The notes beneath the pieces were generated by a model. That model worked only from the letters and a program-made list of their open reading frames with translations, was not told the origin of the DNA and made no database searches. A DNA stretch of 64,000 nt, taken from NCBI GenBank assembly GCA_030696455.1, contig JAUYSH010000043.1, forward strand, positions 25,538 to 89,537, read 5' to 3'. Both the position numbers and the translations under genes were made by a program. Below are positions 32,972 to 40,010 of this stretch, in pieces. Positions within the stretch are counted from its first letter, which is position 1, and every line of letters begins with the position of its first letter. The DNA is from Elusimicrobiota bacterium (GTDB lineage: Bacteria; Elusimicrobiota; Elusimicrobia; UBA1565; UBA9628).

Positions 32972-33954
32972 TGAAGATTCTCTCTATACCACGCGATCGT
33001 GCGTCGCAGGCCTTCGTCGAGATGTATCGTTGCCGTAAAGCCAAGAACACGCCGTGCTTTCTTCGTATCGCACGCCCTGCGAGGCTGGCCCGACGGTTTT
33101 GAAGGGTCGAATATGAGCTTCGTCTTTTCGGCCCCCGCCGCCCGCAAAACGGCCTTGGCCAGATCCTTGATCGAGACCTCGTCCGCTGAGCCGATGTTCA
33201 CCGGGTCCGCGTTCGGATATTTCTCGGCCACGTCGAGCAAGCCCCGCGCGAAATCCTCGACATACAAGAACGCGCGCGTCGACTTGCCGTCGCCCCAGAC
33301 CTTGAGCGGGCTCTCCCCCTCGCAGACGCGGCGCACCAAGGCGGCGATGACGTGCGATTTGTCGAGGTCGAAGTGGTCGCGCGGGCCGTAGGCGTTGTAG
33401 GGGCGCACGATGGCGACGCTCATGCCGAATTCCTCGGCATAGGCGCGGCCGATGTACTCGCCCATGCGCTTGGCCCAGCCGTAGCCGCGGTTGGTGAGCT
33501 CCGGCTCGTCGCGGAAGCCCTCGGTCTCGGGCGTGGGAATCTTGCAGTCGCGGGGATAGACGCAGGCGGTGCTGACGACGAGGTAGCGCTTGACGCCCTC
33601 GAGCCTCGCGGCCTCGAGCACGTTGAGCTGCAAGGTCATGTTGTCGCGGAACAGGCCGGCGTGATGCTTGCTGTTATAGCCCACCCCGCCCACCACGCCG
33701 GCGAGGTTCAAGACCACGTCCTGGCCCTTGCAGGCCTTGCGGCAGAATCGGGGGTCGCGCAGGTCGCCCTTGATCACGCGCAGCCAGGGGTTGCGCAGGA
33801 CCTCGGACAGGTTGCGCTTGTTCTCCTTGCTCATGCGGCCGGCCACGGTGACGCGGACCTCCTTGTGACGGCGCAGAAGAAGCTCCACGACGTGGCTGCC
33901 GATGAACCCCCCGCCGCCGGTGACGAGGACCTTCTTGCGGTCCCAGAAGCTCAT
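32968..33954 (-). CDS. NAD-dependent nucleotide-sugar epimerase/reductase (extended SDR)
   Basis: 328 residues. The Rossmann motif GGGGFIGSHVVELL, the active-site YGWAKRMGEY (YxxxK) with a Thr/Ser upstream (VVSTACVYP) and the sugar-binding NAYGPRDHFD segment fit extended SDRs such as GDP-fucose synthase or UDP-glucose 4-epimerase. The RPYNAYGPRD and DFARGLLDVAEKY phrases are closest in style to GDP-L-fucose synthase-type enzymes. The exact nucleotide sugar is not determined. ATGA overlaps join it to the GT2 genes on both sides. Confidence 0.88.
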   Translation of the reverse strand: MSFWDRKKVLVTGGGGFIGSHVVELLLRRHKEVRVTVAGRMSKENKRNLSEVLRNPWLRVIKGDLRDPRFCRKACKGQDVVLNLAGVVGGVGYNSKHHAGLFRDNMTLQLNVLEAARLEGVKRYLVVSTACVYPRDCKIPTPETEGFRDEPELTNRGYGWAKRMGEYIGRAYAEEFGMSVAIVRPYNAYGPRDHFDLDKSHVIAALVRRVCEGESPLKVWGDGKSTRAFLYVEDFARGLLDVAEKYPNADPVNIGSADEVSIKDLAKAVLRAAGAEKTKLIFDPSKPSGQPRRACDTKKARRVLGFTATIHLDEGLRRTIAWYRENLQ

Positions 33955-35108
33955 GGCGCGTCCTCACGGGGAAGATGGGCGAAGGCGCCGAGCGCGATGG
34001 ACAGCGAGACGAGCACCGTGCCGCAGATGACCGACAGCGCGCCGAGCAGGACCCAGGCCCAGTGGCGGGTGATGTGGCCGGTCGTCGCGTACTCGACGAC
34101 GGTGGGCCAGTTCACCGCGATGGCGGCCAGCCACAGGGTCGCGCCGGCGAGGGCGGCCGTCTCGCGGATAGCGGGGCGGTCCACCCATGACACGGGGCGG
34201 CCCAGGGCGGCGTTGGAGGCTTTCTGCGCGAGCACGCCGATCGCCGCGAAGATGGCCCCGCACACCGACAAGGTCAGCACGGTGAGCAGGCGATAGATCA
34301 TCCACTCCGAAATGCCGTCTCCCCCGAGATAGGCGCGCGCGGGGAGCAGGGCGAGGCCGGCGGCGGCGACGAGGAAGAGGGCCGCGAGCGGCCCGAACAC
34401 GCGCAGCGGGAAGTAGGCGAAGACGGTCCCCAGGATCACGCGCAGAAAGCGCACGCCGTCGCGGACCACGGAGAGCTTGGACTGGCCGACGCGCTCCGCG
34501 TAGGAGATCGGCCGCTCGACGAAGACGCCGCCCATGCAGGCGACCCGGGCCGTCATCGCGGGCGTGAAGTGCAGGCCGGTCGGCAGCGGAGCCAGGCGCG
34601 GCAGAAGGGAGCGCTTGAACACGCGCATGCCGCTGGCGGTGTCCGTCAGGCTGACCCCGGTCAGCGCGCGGATCAGCAGCGCGTAGAGCCGGTTGCCGAT
34701 GGTGCGCACGAAGGGCATCCGCGAACCGGCGTGCAGGCGCGCGCCCACGGCCATGTCGGCCTTCGCCTCGCGCAGCGCCAGGATGAGGCCCCTGAATTCG
34801 AGGGGGTCGCAGGTGCCGTCGGCGTCGAGGAAGGAGAGCAGGTCCCCCGAGGAGGCGCGAAAGCCGGTCATCAGCGCCGCGCCGTAGCCCTTGTTCTTCT
34901 CGTGCGCGACGACCTTGGCCTCGGTCCAGCGGCGGGCCTTCTCGAGGGTTTTGTCGCGGGAGCCGTCGTCGACAAGTATCACTTCCACGCCGGAAAGACC
35001 CGCGTCCTTGATCAAGGCGGCCCGGGCGTCAAGGCAGCTCTTAAGGATGGCGTCGACCGAATCTTCCTCGTTGTAAGCCGGGATGATGATCGAAAGTTTC
35101 TCGTTCAT
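33951..35108 (-). CDS. GT2 glycosyltransferase with C-terminal membrane domain
   Basis: 385 residues. The GT-A domain (about 5-225) has IIIPAYNEEDSVDA, VILVDDGSRDKT and FLDADGTCDP; four hydrophobic segments follow (about 235-370). This layout is that of polyprenyl-phosphate sugar transferases (GtrB/ArnC-like) that load undecaprenyl phosphate with a sugar for periplasmic use. The start codon overlaps the methyltransferase stop (ATGA). The sugar is unknown. Confidence 0.87.
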   Translation of the reverse strand: MNEKLSIIIPAYNEEDSVDAILKSCLDARAALIKDAGLSGVEVILVDDGSRDKTLEKARRWTEAKVVAHEKNKGYGAALMTGFRASSGDLLSFLDADGTCDPLEFRGLILALREAKADMAVGARLHAGSRMPFVRTIGNRLYALLIRALTGVSLTDTASGMRVFKRSLLPRLAPLPTGLHFTPAMTARVACMGGVFVERPISYAERVGQSKLSVVRDGVRFLRVILGTVFAYFPLRVFGPLAALFLVAAAGLALLPARAYLGGDGISEWMIYRLLTVLTLSVCGAIFAAIGVLAQKASNAALGRPVSWVDRPAIRETAALAGATLWLAAIAVNWPTVVEYATTGHITRHWAWVLLGALSVICGTVLVSLSIALGAFAHLPREDAP

Positions 35109-35800
35109 GGCTTGGTTCCCACGGCCAGCAGCGAAAGGCCGACGGGCGGGCCGACGAGGTTCTCAAGCCAGAACAGCAGCGGCGCGACCTTGTTGAACAG
35201 GCCCATCTGGCCGGCGGGCAGGTCCTTGCGGCGCAGGATCGTGCCGTTCAAGAACCAGCCGGCGATGCCGAAAAGATTGAAGGTGGATTCGTGGACGACG
35301 ACGAAGCCCGCCGTCTTGAGCTTCTCATTGAGCTCGGAGCGCTCGTAACGGCGGAAATGGCCGTCATGGGAGTCGAGCGGATTGAACAGCCACCGGTGCG
35401 CCGGCACGACAAGAACGAGCTTTCCCCCGGGCTTGAGAAGGCCGAGGAAGCGCGACAAGGTTCCCCGATCGTTTTCTATGTGCTCGAGCACGTTCATGCA
35501 CACGATGGTATCAAAGGCCCGGCCGCGCAGGGAAACGGGCGCCTCGGGGGCGCCGATGTCGGCGACGAGGTATTCGAGGCCGGGGCGCGCGCCCAGGCGG
35601 CGGCGCGCCTCCTCGAGGAACTCGGGCACGATCTCCACGCCGAAGACCTTCCCCCGGGTCAGGAGCTTCTGGGTGAAGATGCCGATGCCCATGCCGACCT
35701 CGAGTATGTCCGCGCCGATGAAGGCCTGAACGCGGTTCCAGACCTCGTCGTTGAAACGGTCGGCGGCGGAGAGCGTCTCGAGACGGATCAAGGTCGTCAT
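35105..35800 (-). CDS. Class I SAM-dependent methyltransferase
   Basis: 231 residues from ATG 35800, which forms an ATGA overlap with the upstream gene; a GTG at 35809 in the same frame is the alternative. Motif I is ILEVGMGIGIFTQKLL, motif II region FDTIVCMNVLEHIEND, and a C-terminal hydrophobic stretch follows (VAPLLFWLENLVGPPVGLSL). The type is a small-molecule or glycan methyltransferase, probably acting on a sugar or lipid-linked intermediate in this operon. Confidence 0.86.
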   Translation of the reverse strand: MTTLIRLETLSAADRFNDEVWNRVQAFIGADILEVGMGIGIFTQKLLTRGKVFGVEIVPEFLEEARRRLGARPGLEYLVADIGAPEAPVSLRGRAFDTIVCMNVLEHIENDRGTLSRFLGLLKPGGKLVLVVPAHRWLFNPLDSHDGHFRRYERSELNEKLKTAGFVVVHESTFNLFGIAGWFLNGTILRRKDLPAGQMGLFNKVAPLLFWLENLVGPPVGLSLLAVGTKP

Positions 35801-36492
35801 GAGCGCCACCCGCGCAGCTTGAGCAGCATGCGCACGTACGCCGGCGCCAGGCGCAGGGCCGAGGCCTTCGAGGCGCCGTCCAGGCGGGGCTCGTAGCGGA
35901 ACGGGATCTCGAGGACCTTCCCCCCGCGCGACAGAATGCCGACGAGCAGCTCCTGCTGGATCGTGAAATCATTCGCCGTCGCGGCGGCGCACGCGGCGCG
36001 CGCCGGCTCGCCGCGATAGAGGCGAAAGCCCCCGGAGGAGTCCCGCGCGGGCAGGTCCAGCACGAGGCGCGCGACCACGTTGAGCGAACGGCTCAGGATC
36101 TGGCGCAGAGGCCCCATCACGGCCGAGCCGCCGGGAATGTAGCGCGAGGCGATGACGAGGTCCCAGCCCCCGCGGCTGGCCCACATGTCCGCGAGGATCT
36201 CGGGGGGATGCGAGCCGTCGGCGTCGATGACCGCGACCCACGGGGAGTTCGTCGCGAGCAGGCCCTCGCGCAGGGCGCCGCCGAGGCCCTTGCCCGTCTG
36301 CGTCAGCACCCGCGCGCCGCCGGCCGCGGCGACGGCCACGGTCTCGTCGGTCGAGCGGCCGTCCACGACGAGCACCTCGCCGCGCAAGGCGAGACGCTTG
36401 AACGTTTCCTTCAAGCGCGGCAGGACCAGGCGCAGGGCGCCCTCCTCGTTGAGCGTCGGAACGACCACGGTCAGGTCGAAGGCCTCGCTCAT
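35797..36492 (-). CDS. GT2 glycosyltransferase, polyprenyl-phosphate sugar transferase-like
   Basis: 231 residues from ATG 36492 (ATGA overlap with the preceding GT2); the upstream frame is a shadow. Motifs: VVVPTLNEEGALRLVL, LVVDGRSTDETVAV, VIDADGSHPPEI and the DPM-like SRYIPGGSAVMG. No membrane domain, as in soluble DPM1 homologues. It likely makes a polyprenyl-phosphate sugar, though several paralogues here could share that task. Confidence 0.86.
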   Translation of the reverse strand: MSEAFDLTVVVPTLNEEGALRLVLPRLKETFKRLALRGEVLVVDGRSTDETVAVAAAGGARVLTQTGKGLGGALREGLLATNSPWVAVIDADGSHPPEILADMWASRGGWDLVIASRYIPGGSAVMGPLRQILSRSLNVVARLVLDLPARDSSGGFRLYRGEPARAACAAATANDFTIQQELLVGILSRGGKVLEIPFRYEPRLDGASKASALRLAPAYVRMLLKLRGWRS

Positions 36493-37442
36493 GGCCGGGA
36501 GTACGCGTCGTACAGCGCGAGGTAGAGGGTCGGCGACAGGACGGCCAGGGCCGTCGTCGCGGCGCGAAAGCGCGCGTGACGGGTCTTGGGCAAAGACCGC
36601 AGGCCCTCGCGCCAGGCGCGCGCCGCCTCGAGCGGCCGGGCGCGCAAGGCCTCGAGCAGGACGCGGCGGCGCCACAGCTCGAGGCGCTCCGCCTCGAGCG
36701 CCTGCGCCGAGCGCTCCCGTCCCGCCGCGGCGAGCCAGCGGTCGCGGTGGGCGCCGTAATTGGCCCGGTCGACGAAGTCGCGCTCGATCTTGGCCGGATC
36801 CTCGAGCCCGCCCGCGCACCAGTTCGCGCCGTGCATGCGGTGCAGTCCCAGGACCGATGGGATGTTGGCGAGCTCGCCGAAGAACAGGGCGTGGGCGGTC
36901 AGGAAGTCGTCGAGGTAGTAGAACAGGTCCTTGGGGATGGGCAAGAGCTTTTGAAGCGTCTCGCGCCGGAACGCCAGGCCCGAGGTCGCGGTGAACTCGG
37001 TGCGGCCCTCGATGTAGTCCTCGAGAACGTAGCGGGCGGGCCAGGCGGGGAAGCGGCGGGGAAGCGGGGAGAGCTTGGCGTCGGTGTCGTGCAAATAATG
37101 TTGGACGGCGACGACTTTCGGGTCCTTGAACGCCGAGACCACGGCCTGGAGCTTTCCGGGCAGAAAAACGTCATCCGAATCGAGAAGGCAGACGATGTCC
37201 CCCGTGGCAGCGGCGAGGCCATTATTGAAGGCGGAGGCTTGTCCCTGCCGCGCCTGAAGCAACGACTTCACGCGCGGGGCGTATGAAGAAAGAATCTCTC
37301 GGGATTCATCGGTCGAGCCGTCGTCAACGACGACGATTTCAACGGCAACGTCGTCGAGGACTTGCGCGAGGACCGAGTCGAGGGTCTCTTTGAGAAAGCG
37401 GCCGTAGTTGTGATTATCGATAACGACCGAAACCTTGATCAT
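36489..37442 (-). CDS. GT2-family glycosyltransferase
   Basis: 317 residues. SVVIDNHNYGRFLKETL, IVVVDDGSTDESREIL and LLDSDDVFLPGKL mark the nucleotide-sugar site and DXD motif. The C-terminal 90 residues are helical and Arg/Ala-rich. It follows the ColD-like gene by 1 nt. The 5' part of the gene (about 37080-37440) is AT-richer than its 3' part. Confidence 0.86.
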   Translation of the reverse strand: MIKVSVVIDNHNYGRFLKETLDSVLAQVLDDVAVEIVVVDDGSTDESREILSSYAPRVKSLLQARQGQASAFNNGLAAATGDIVCLLDSDDVFLPGKLQAVVSAFKDPKVVAVQHYLHDTDAKLSPLPRRFPAWPARYVLEDYIEGRTEFTATSGLAFRRETLQKLLPIPKDLFYYLDDFLTAHALFFGELANIPSVLGLHRMHGANWCAGGLEDPAKIERDFVDRANYGAHRDRWLAAAGRERSAQALEAERLELWRRRVLLEALRARPLEAARAWREGLRSLPKTRHARFRAATTALAVLSPTLYLALYDAYSRP

Positions 37443-37443
37443 C

Positions 37444-38625
37444 TTAGCGCGACCGGAAATACGCGCGGAACTGCTCGACCACGTAATCGGCGTCGTTCGC
37501 GGTCATATATTGGTGGCAGCCGATATAAAAACCGGACCGGTTGAGGGCCTTGGCGACCGGGTATTTCGCCTCGATGTCGCCGAAAAGTTTCTTGTACACC
37601 GGCTGATTCAACAACGGCAACATGTCTCTTGTCTCAACCCCCCGATCCTCCAGGAAGTTCACGAGCGGCGCCTTGTCCTCGTTCTTGAGCACGAGGCCGT
37701 AGAGCATGAAGGTGTGGTCGCGGTCCGGGGGGCTGAACGGCAGCTGGAGGCGGTCCTCGAACTCCTTGAGCCCGGCGCTCAGGCGCGCGGCCATGCCGGT
37801 GCGCGCGGCGACGATGGCGTCCTTCTCCTCGAGCTGGGCCAGGCCCAGGGCCGCCTCGAGCTCGGTGGCGCGGTAGCTGTGACCCACGGAAACGAATTGG
37901 AATCGTTTCGAGACGATCTCATGGAGCTTCTTGCCCGTCGCGTCCTTGTCGTCGTCGATGGAGAGGTAGATCGAGTCCCGCCCGTGGTTCATCAGGGATC
38001 TCAGCCGGACCGCGAGGTCGGGATCGCTCGTCGTCGCCAGGCCGCCGACGCCGGTGACGATGTAGTGTGCGATGTAGGTCGAGAAGCAGCCGATGTCGCC
38101 GAGCGAACCCACCTTGCGGCCCTTATACTTGGCGAACATGGTTTCGGCGGAGTCCTCGATGATGGACAGGCCGCGCTTGCGCGCGATCGCCGAGATCGGG
38201 GTCATGTCGGCGGGCAGGCCGAGCAGGTGGACCGGGATCACGGCGCGCGTCTTCGGGCCGATCGCGGCCTCGAGCTTGGCGGGGTCGAGCGTGTAGGTGC
38301 GCGGGTCAACGTCGGCGAACACCGGGACCATGCGGTTGTGCAGGACGATGTTCGAGGTCGCGATGAAGGTCACCGACGGGACGACCACCTCGTCGCCGTC
38401 GGCCCAGCCGTGCTTCTCCTTGAGGGCCTGAAGCGCGATCTGCAAAGCGCTCGTGCCCGAGTTGCAGAACACCGAGTGCTTCGAGTCGTGCTCGGCGGCG
38501 AAGGCGGCCTCGAAGCGGCGGTGGAACGGACCGTAGGACAGCCGGTTGGAGTCCAGCACCTCGTTGACGTAGCGGCGGGCCAGCGCGCTGACGGCGAAGC
38601 CGCCCACGCCGATTTCACGGTCCAT
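37444..38625 (-). CDS. DegT/DnrJ/EryC1-fold PLP enzyme with His in place of the Schiff-base Lys (ColD/RfbH-like)
   Basis: 393 residues from ATG 38625 (a TTG nine bases upstream is rejected; TACAAT ends 8 nt before the ATG). The fold is clear: CNSGTSALQIAL, VVPSVTFIAT, IIEDSAETMFAKYKG. In aminotransferases of this family the PLP lysine lies seven residues before the GG of the TGEGG motif. Here that position is H187 (FSTYIAHYIVTGVGG). The same Lys-to-His change defines ColD (H188) and RfbH/DdhC, which use PMP to remove a sugar 3-hydroxyl. NHGRDSIYL corresponds to the RfbH region, but its Fe-S cysteines are absent, closer to ColD. I infer a sugar 3-dehydratase or related activity making a deoxysugar. 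Confidence 0.85.
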   Translation of the reverse strand: MDREIGVGGFAVSALARRYVNEVLDSNRLSYGPFHRRFEAAFAAEHDSKHSVFCNSGTSALQIALQALKEKHGWADGDEVVVPSVTFIATSNIVLHNRMVPVFADVDPRTYTLDPAKLEAAIGPKTRAVIPVHLLGLPADMTPISAIARKRGLSIIEDSAETMFAKYKGRKVGSLGDIGCFSTYIAHYIVTGVGGLATTSDPDLAVRLRSLMNHGRDSIYLSIDDDKDATGKKLHEIVSKRFQFVSVGHSYRATELEAALGLAQLEEKDAIVAARTGMAARLSAGLKEFEDRLQLPFSPPDRDHTFMLYGLVLKNEDKAPLVNFLEDRGVETRDMLPLLNQPVYKKLFGDIEAKYPVAKALNRSGFYIGCHQYMTANDADYVVEQFRAYFRSR

Positions 38626-38633
38626 TGCCGTCA

Positions 38634-38639
38634 ATTGTA
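38634..38639 (-). promoter_or_regulatory. -10 box (TACAAT) of the eight-gene polysaccharide operon
   Basis: On the minus strand TACAAT lies 8 nt before the ATG at 38625. No Shine-Dalgarno and no good -35 are visible. Confidence 0.5.
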
Positions 38640-38660
38640 GAAAATTAAAGGCGATTTCAT

Positions 38661-38670
38661 GGTGCCAGGC
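38661..38670. repeat. Solitary repeat end GGTGCCAGGC
   Basis: Identical to the left end of the hairpin at 15231. It is followed by CTACCGATATTTGACC but no matching right end is found before marC. It lies between two divergent genes, just upstream of the -10 of the minus-strand operon. Confidence 0.6.
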
Positions 38671-38717
38671 CTACCGATATTTGACCGGGAGCAATGAACC
38701 GGCCCCGGGGGAAAGGC

Positions 38718-38723
38718 TAAAAT
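38718..38723 (+). promoter_or_regulatory. -10 box (TAAAAT) of marC
   Basis: TAAAAT ends 9 nt before the ATG at 38733; the predicted leader is about 3 nt, without a Shine-Dalgarno. Confidence 0.5.
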
Positions 38724-38732
38724 AGCCGGGTC

Positions 38733-39344
38733 ATGCTCGAATACGCGTTCCTGACCTTCGGCTCCCTCTTCGCGATCGTGGACCCCTTCGCGGCGGTCCC
38801 GACCTTTCTCGCGCTGACGGCGCGCGACACCGCCGCGCAGCGCCGGCGCATGGCCCGTACCGCCTGCCTCGTCTGCGCGGGCGTCATGGCCTCCTTCGCC
38901 GCCCTGGGCCCCACCATCTTCAAGCTGTTCGGCATCACCTTGCCCGCGTTCCAGATCGCCGGCGGCCTCGTGCTCCTGCTGTCTTCCCTCGACATGATCC
39001 GCGCCCAGAAGTCGGCGATGCGCGAGACGCCCGAGGAGTTCGAGGAGGGCATGAACAAGGACGACATCGCGATCACGCCCCTGGCCGTCCCCCTTCTGGC
39101 GGGCCCCGGCGCCATCACCACCTCGATCGTCCAGATCGGGCGCGCGACGAGCCTGCCCCAGAAGGCGCTCGTCTTCGTCGCGATCGCCCTGGTCGCGCTG
39201 ATCAGCTACTACGTCCTCACCCTCGCCGCCGACAGCGCCAAGAAGCTCTCCCCCACCATCCTCAACATCATCACGCGTTTGATGGGCCTGCTCCTGGCGG
39301 CGATCGGCGTCCAGTTGATTCTCTCCGCCCTGAAGCTCGGATAG
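38733..39344 (+). CDS. MarC-family integral membrane protein
   Basis: 203 residues with six hydrophobic segments. The FLTFGSLFAIVDPFAAVPTF N-terminus and ITPLAVPLLAGPGAITTSI repeat are the family signatures. The family was once linked to multiple antibiotic resistance, but that role was not upheld and the function remains unknown. It is a single plus-strand gene that splits two long minus-strand operons. Confidence 0.92.
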   Translation: MLEYAFLTFGSLFAIVDPFAAVPTFLALTARDTAAQRRRMARTACLVCAGVMASFAALGPTIFKLFGITLPAFQIAGGLVLLLSSLDMIRAQKSAMRETPEEFEEGMNKDDIAITPLAVPLLAGPGAITTSIVQIGRATSLPQKALVFVAIALVALISYYVLTLAADSAKKLSPTILNIITRLMGLLLAAIGVQLILSALKLG

Positions 39345-39349
39345 CTCAA

Positions 39350-39366
39350 CTCGGTCCAGGACCGAG
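39350..39366. other. Convergent-end palindrome
   Basis: CTCGGTCC (39350-39357) and GGACCGAG (39359-39366) flank a single A between the marC stop and the end of the minus-strand operon. No T-run. It may act in both directions as a transcription barrier. Confidence 0.45.
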
Positions 39367-39377
39367 CTCCCGCGAGC

Positions 39378-40010
39378 CTAGTACTCCGGCCGTTGCGCAG
39401 GCGGGAACCCCCGGCGCCACAGCGACACGCCCGCCCAGGCGATCAGCGCGCAGCCGACGGAGTCCAAGAAGCGCCCGACCTCGACGTCGCGCGTCAGCAG
39501 GCCCGTGACCTCGAGCAGGTAGGTCCAGTCGTGCACGCCGCCGCCGACGAGCGGCAGCTCCTGGGCGCGAGCGTCGGCGGCGTAGCGTCCGATGTGCAGG
39601 AAGTTCTGGCCGACCCAGGCGACGCAGACGTCCGCCGAGCGTTTAAGGCCGCGGCGGCGGAAGTCGGCGACGAAGGCCAGCGGCATGATGAGCTGCAGCA
39701 AGGTGCCGCCGGCGACCGTGAGAAAATGATTGCCGAGCAGCCCGAAGAGAAGATGCCCCGTCTCGTGCACCCCCAGATCGACGCCGTCGAGAATGAAGAG
39801 CGCCGGGCGCAGGCGCTCGCGGACGGCGAAGAGCAGCAAGGACCCGGCGGCGAACGCCGTCAGCTGCGAGGGCGTGGGAAGCACCGAGCGAGGAACGACC
39901 GGCGGGGCGACGGCGACGCCGCGGGCCTTCCACTTCGAGAAGATCACCGCGCAGGACGCGCAGGCGAGGGCGCCCTCCTCGGCCGGCCTGCCGCAGGCGG
40001 GGCAGAGCAT
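39378..40010 (-). CDS. Membrane protein with zinc ribbon and HExxH motif (M50-like)
   Basis: 210 residues from ATG 40010, overlapping the asnB stop by one base. An N-terminal zinc ribbon has C3, C6, C17 and C20 (CPACG...CASC). Then come about five hydrophobic segments, with HETGH (H82, E83, H86) at a membrane boundary followed by LLFGLLGNHFLTVAGGTL. HExxH plus membrane helices recalls site-2 (M50) intramembrane proteases, but I cannot identify the distal LDG/NxxPxxxLDG metal ligand, so activity is uncertain. It is the last gene of the pil-glycan unit. Confidence 0.65.
   Translation of the reverse strand: MLCPACGRPAEEGALACASCAVIFSKWKARGVAVAPPVVPRSVLPTPSQLTAFAAGSLLLFAVRERLRPALFILDGVDLGVHETGHLLFGLLGNHFLTVAGGTLLQLIMPLAFVADFRRRGLKRSADVCVAWVGQNFLHIGRYAADARAQELPLVGGGVHDWTYLLEVTGLLTRDVEVGRFLDSVGCALIAWAGVSLWRRGFPPAQRPEY

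Noticed and set aside
35801..35809. GTG 35809 as start of the methyltransferase
   Set aside because: ATG 35800 forms the ATGA overlap with the preceding stop that nearly all neighbours use.
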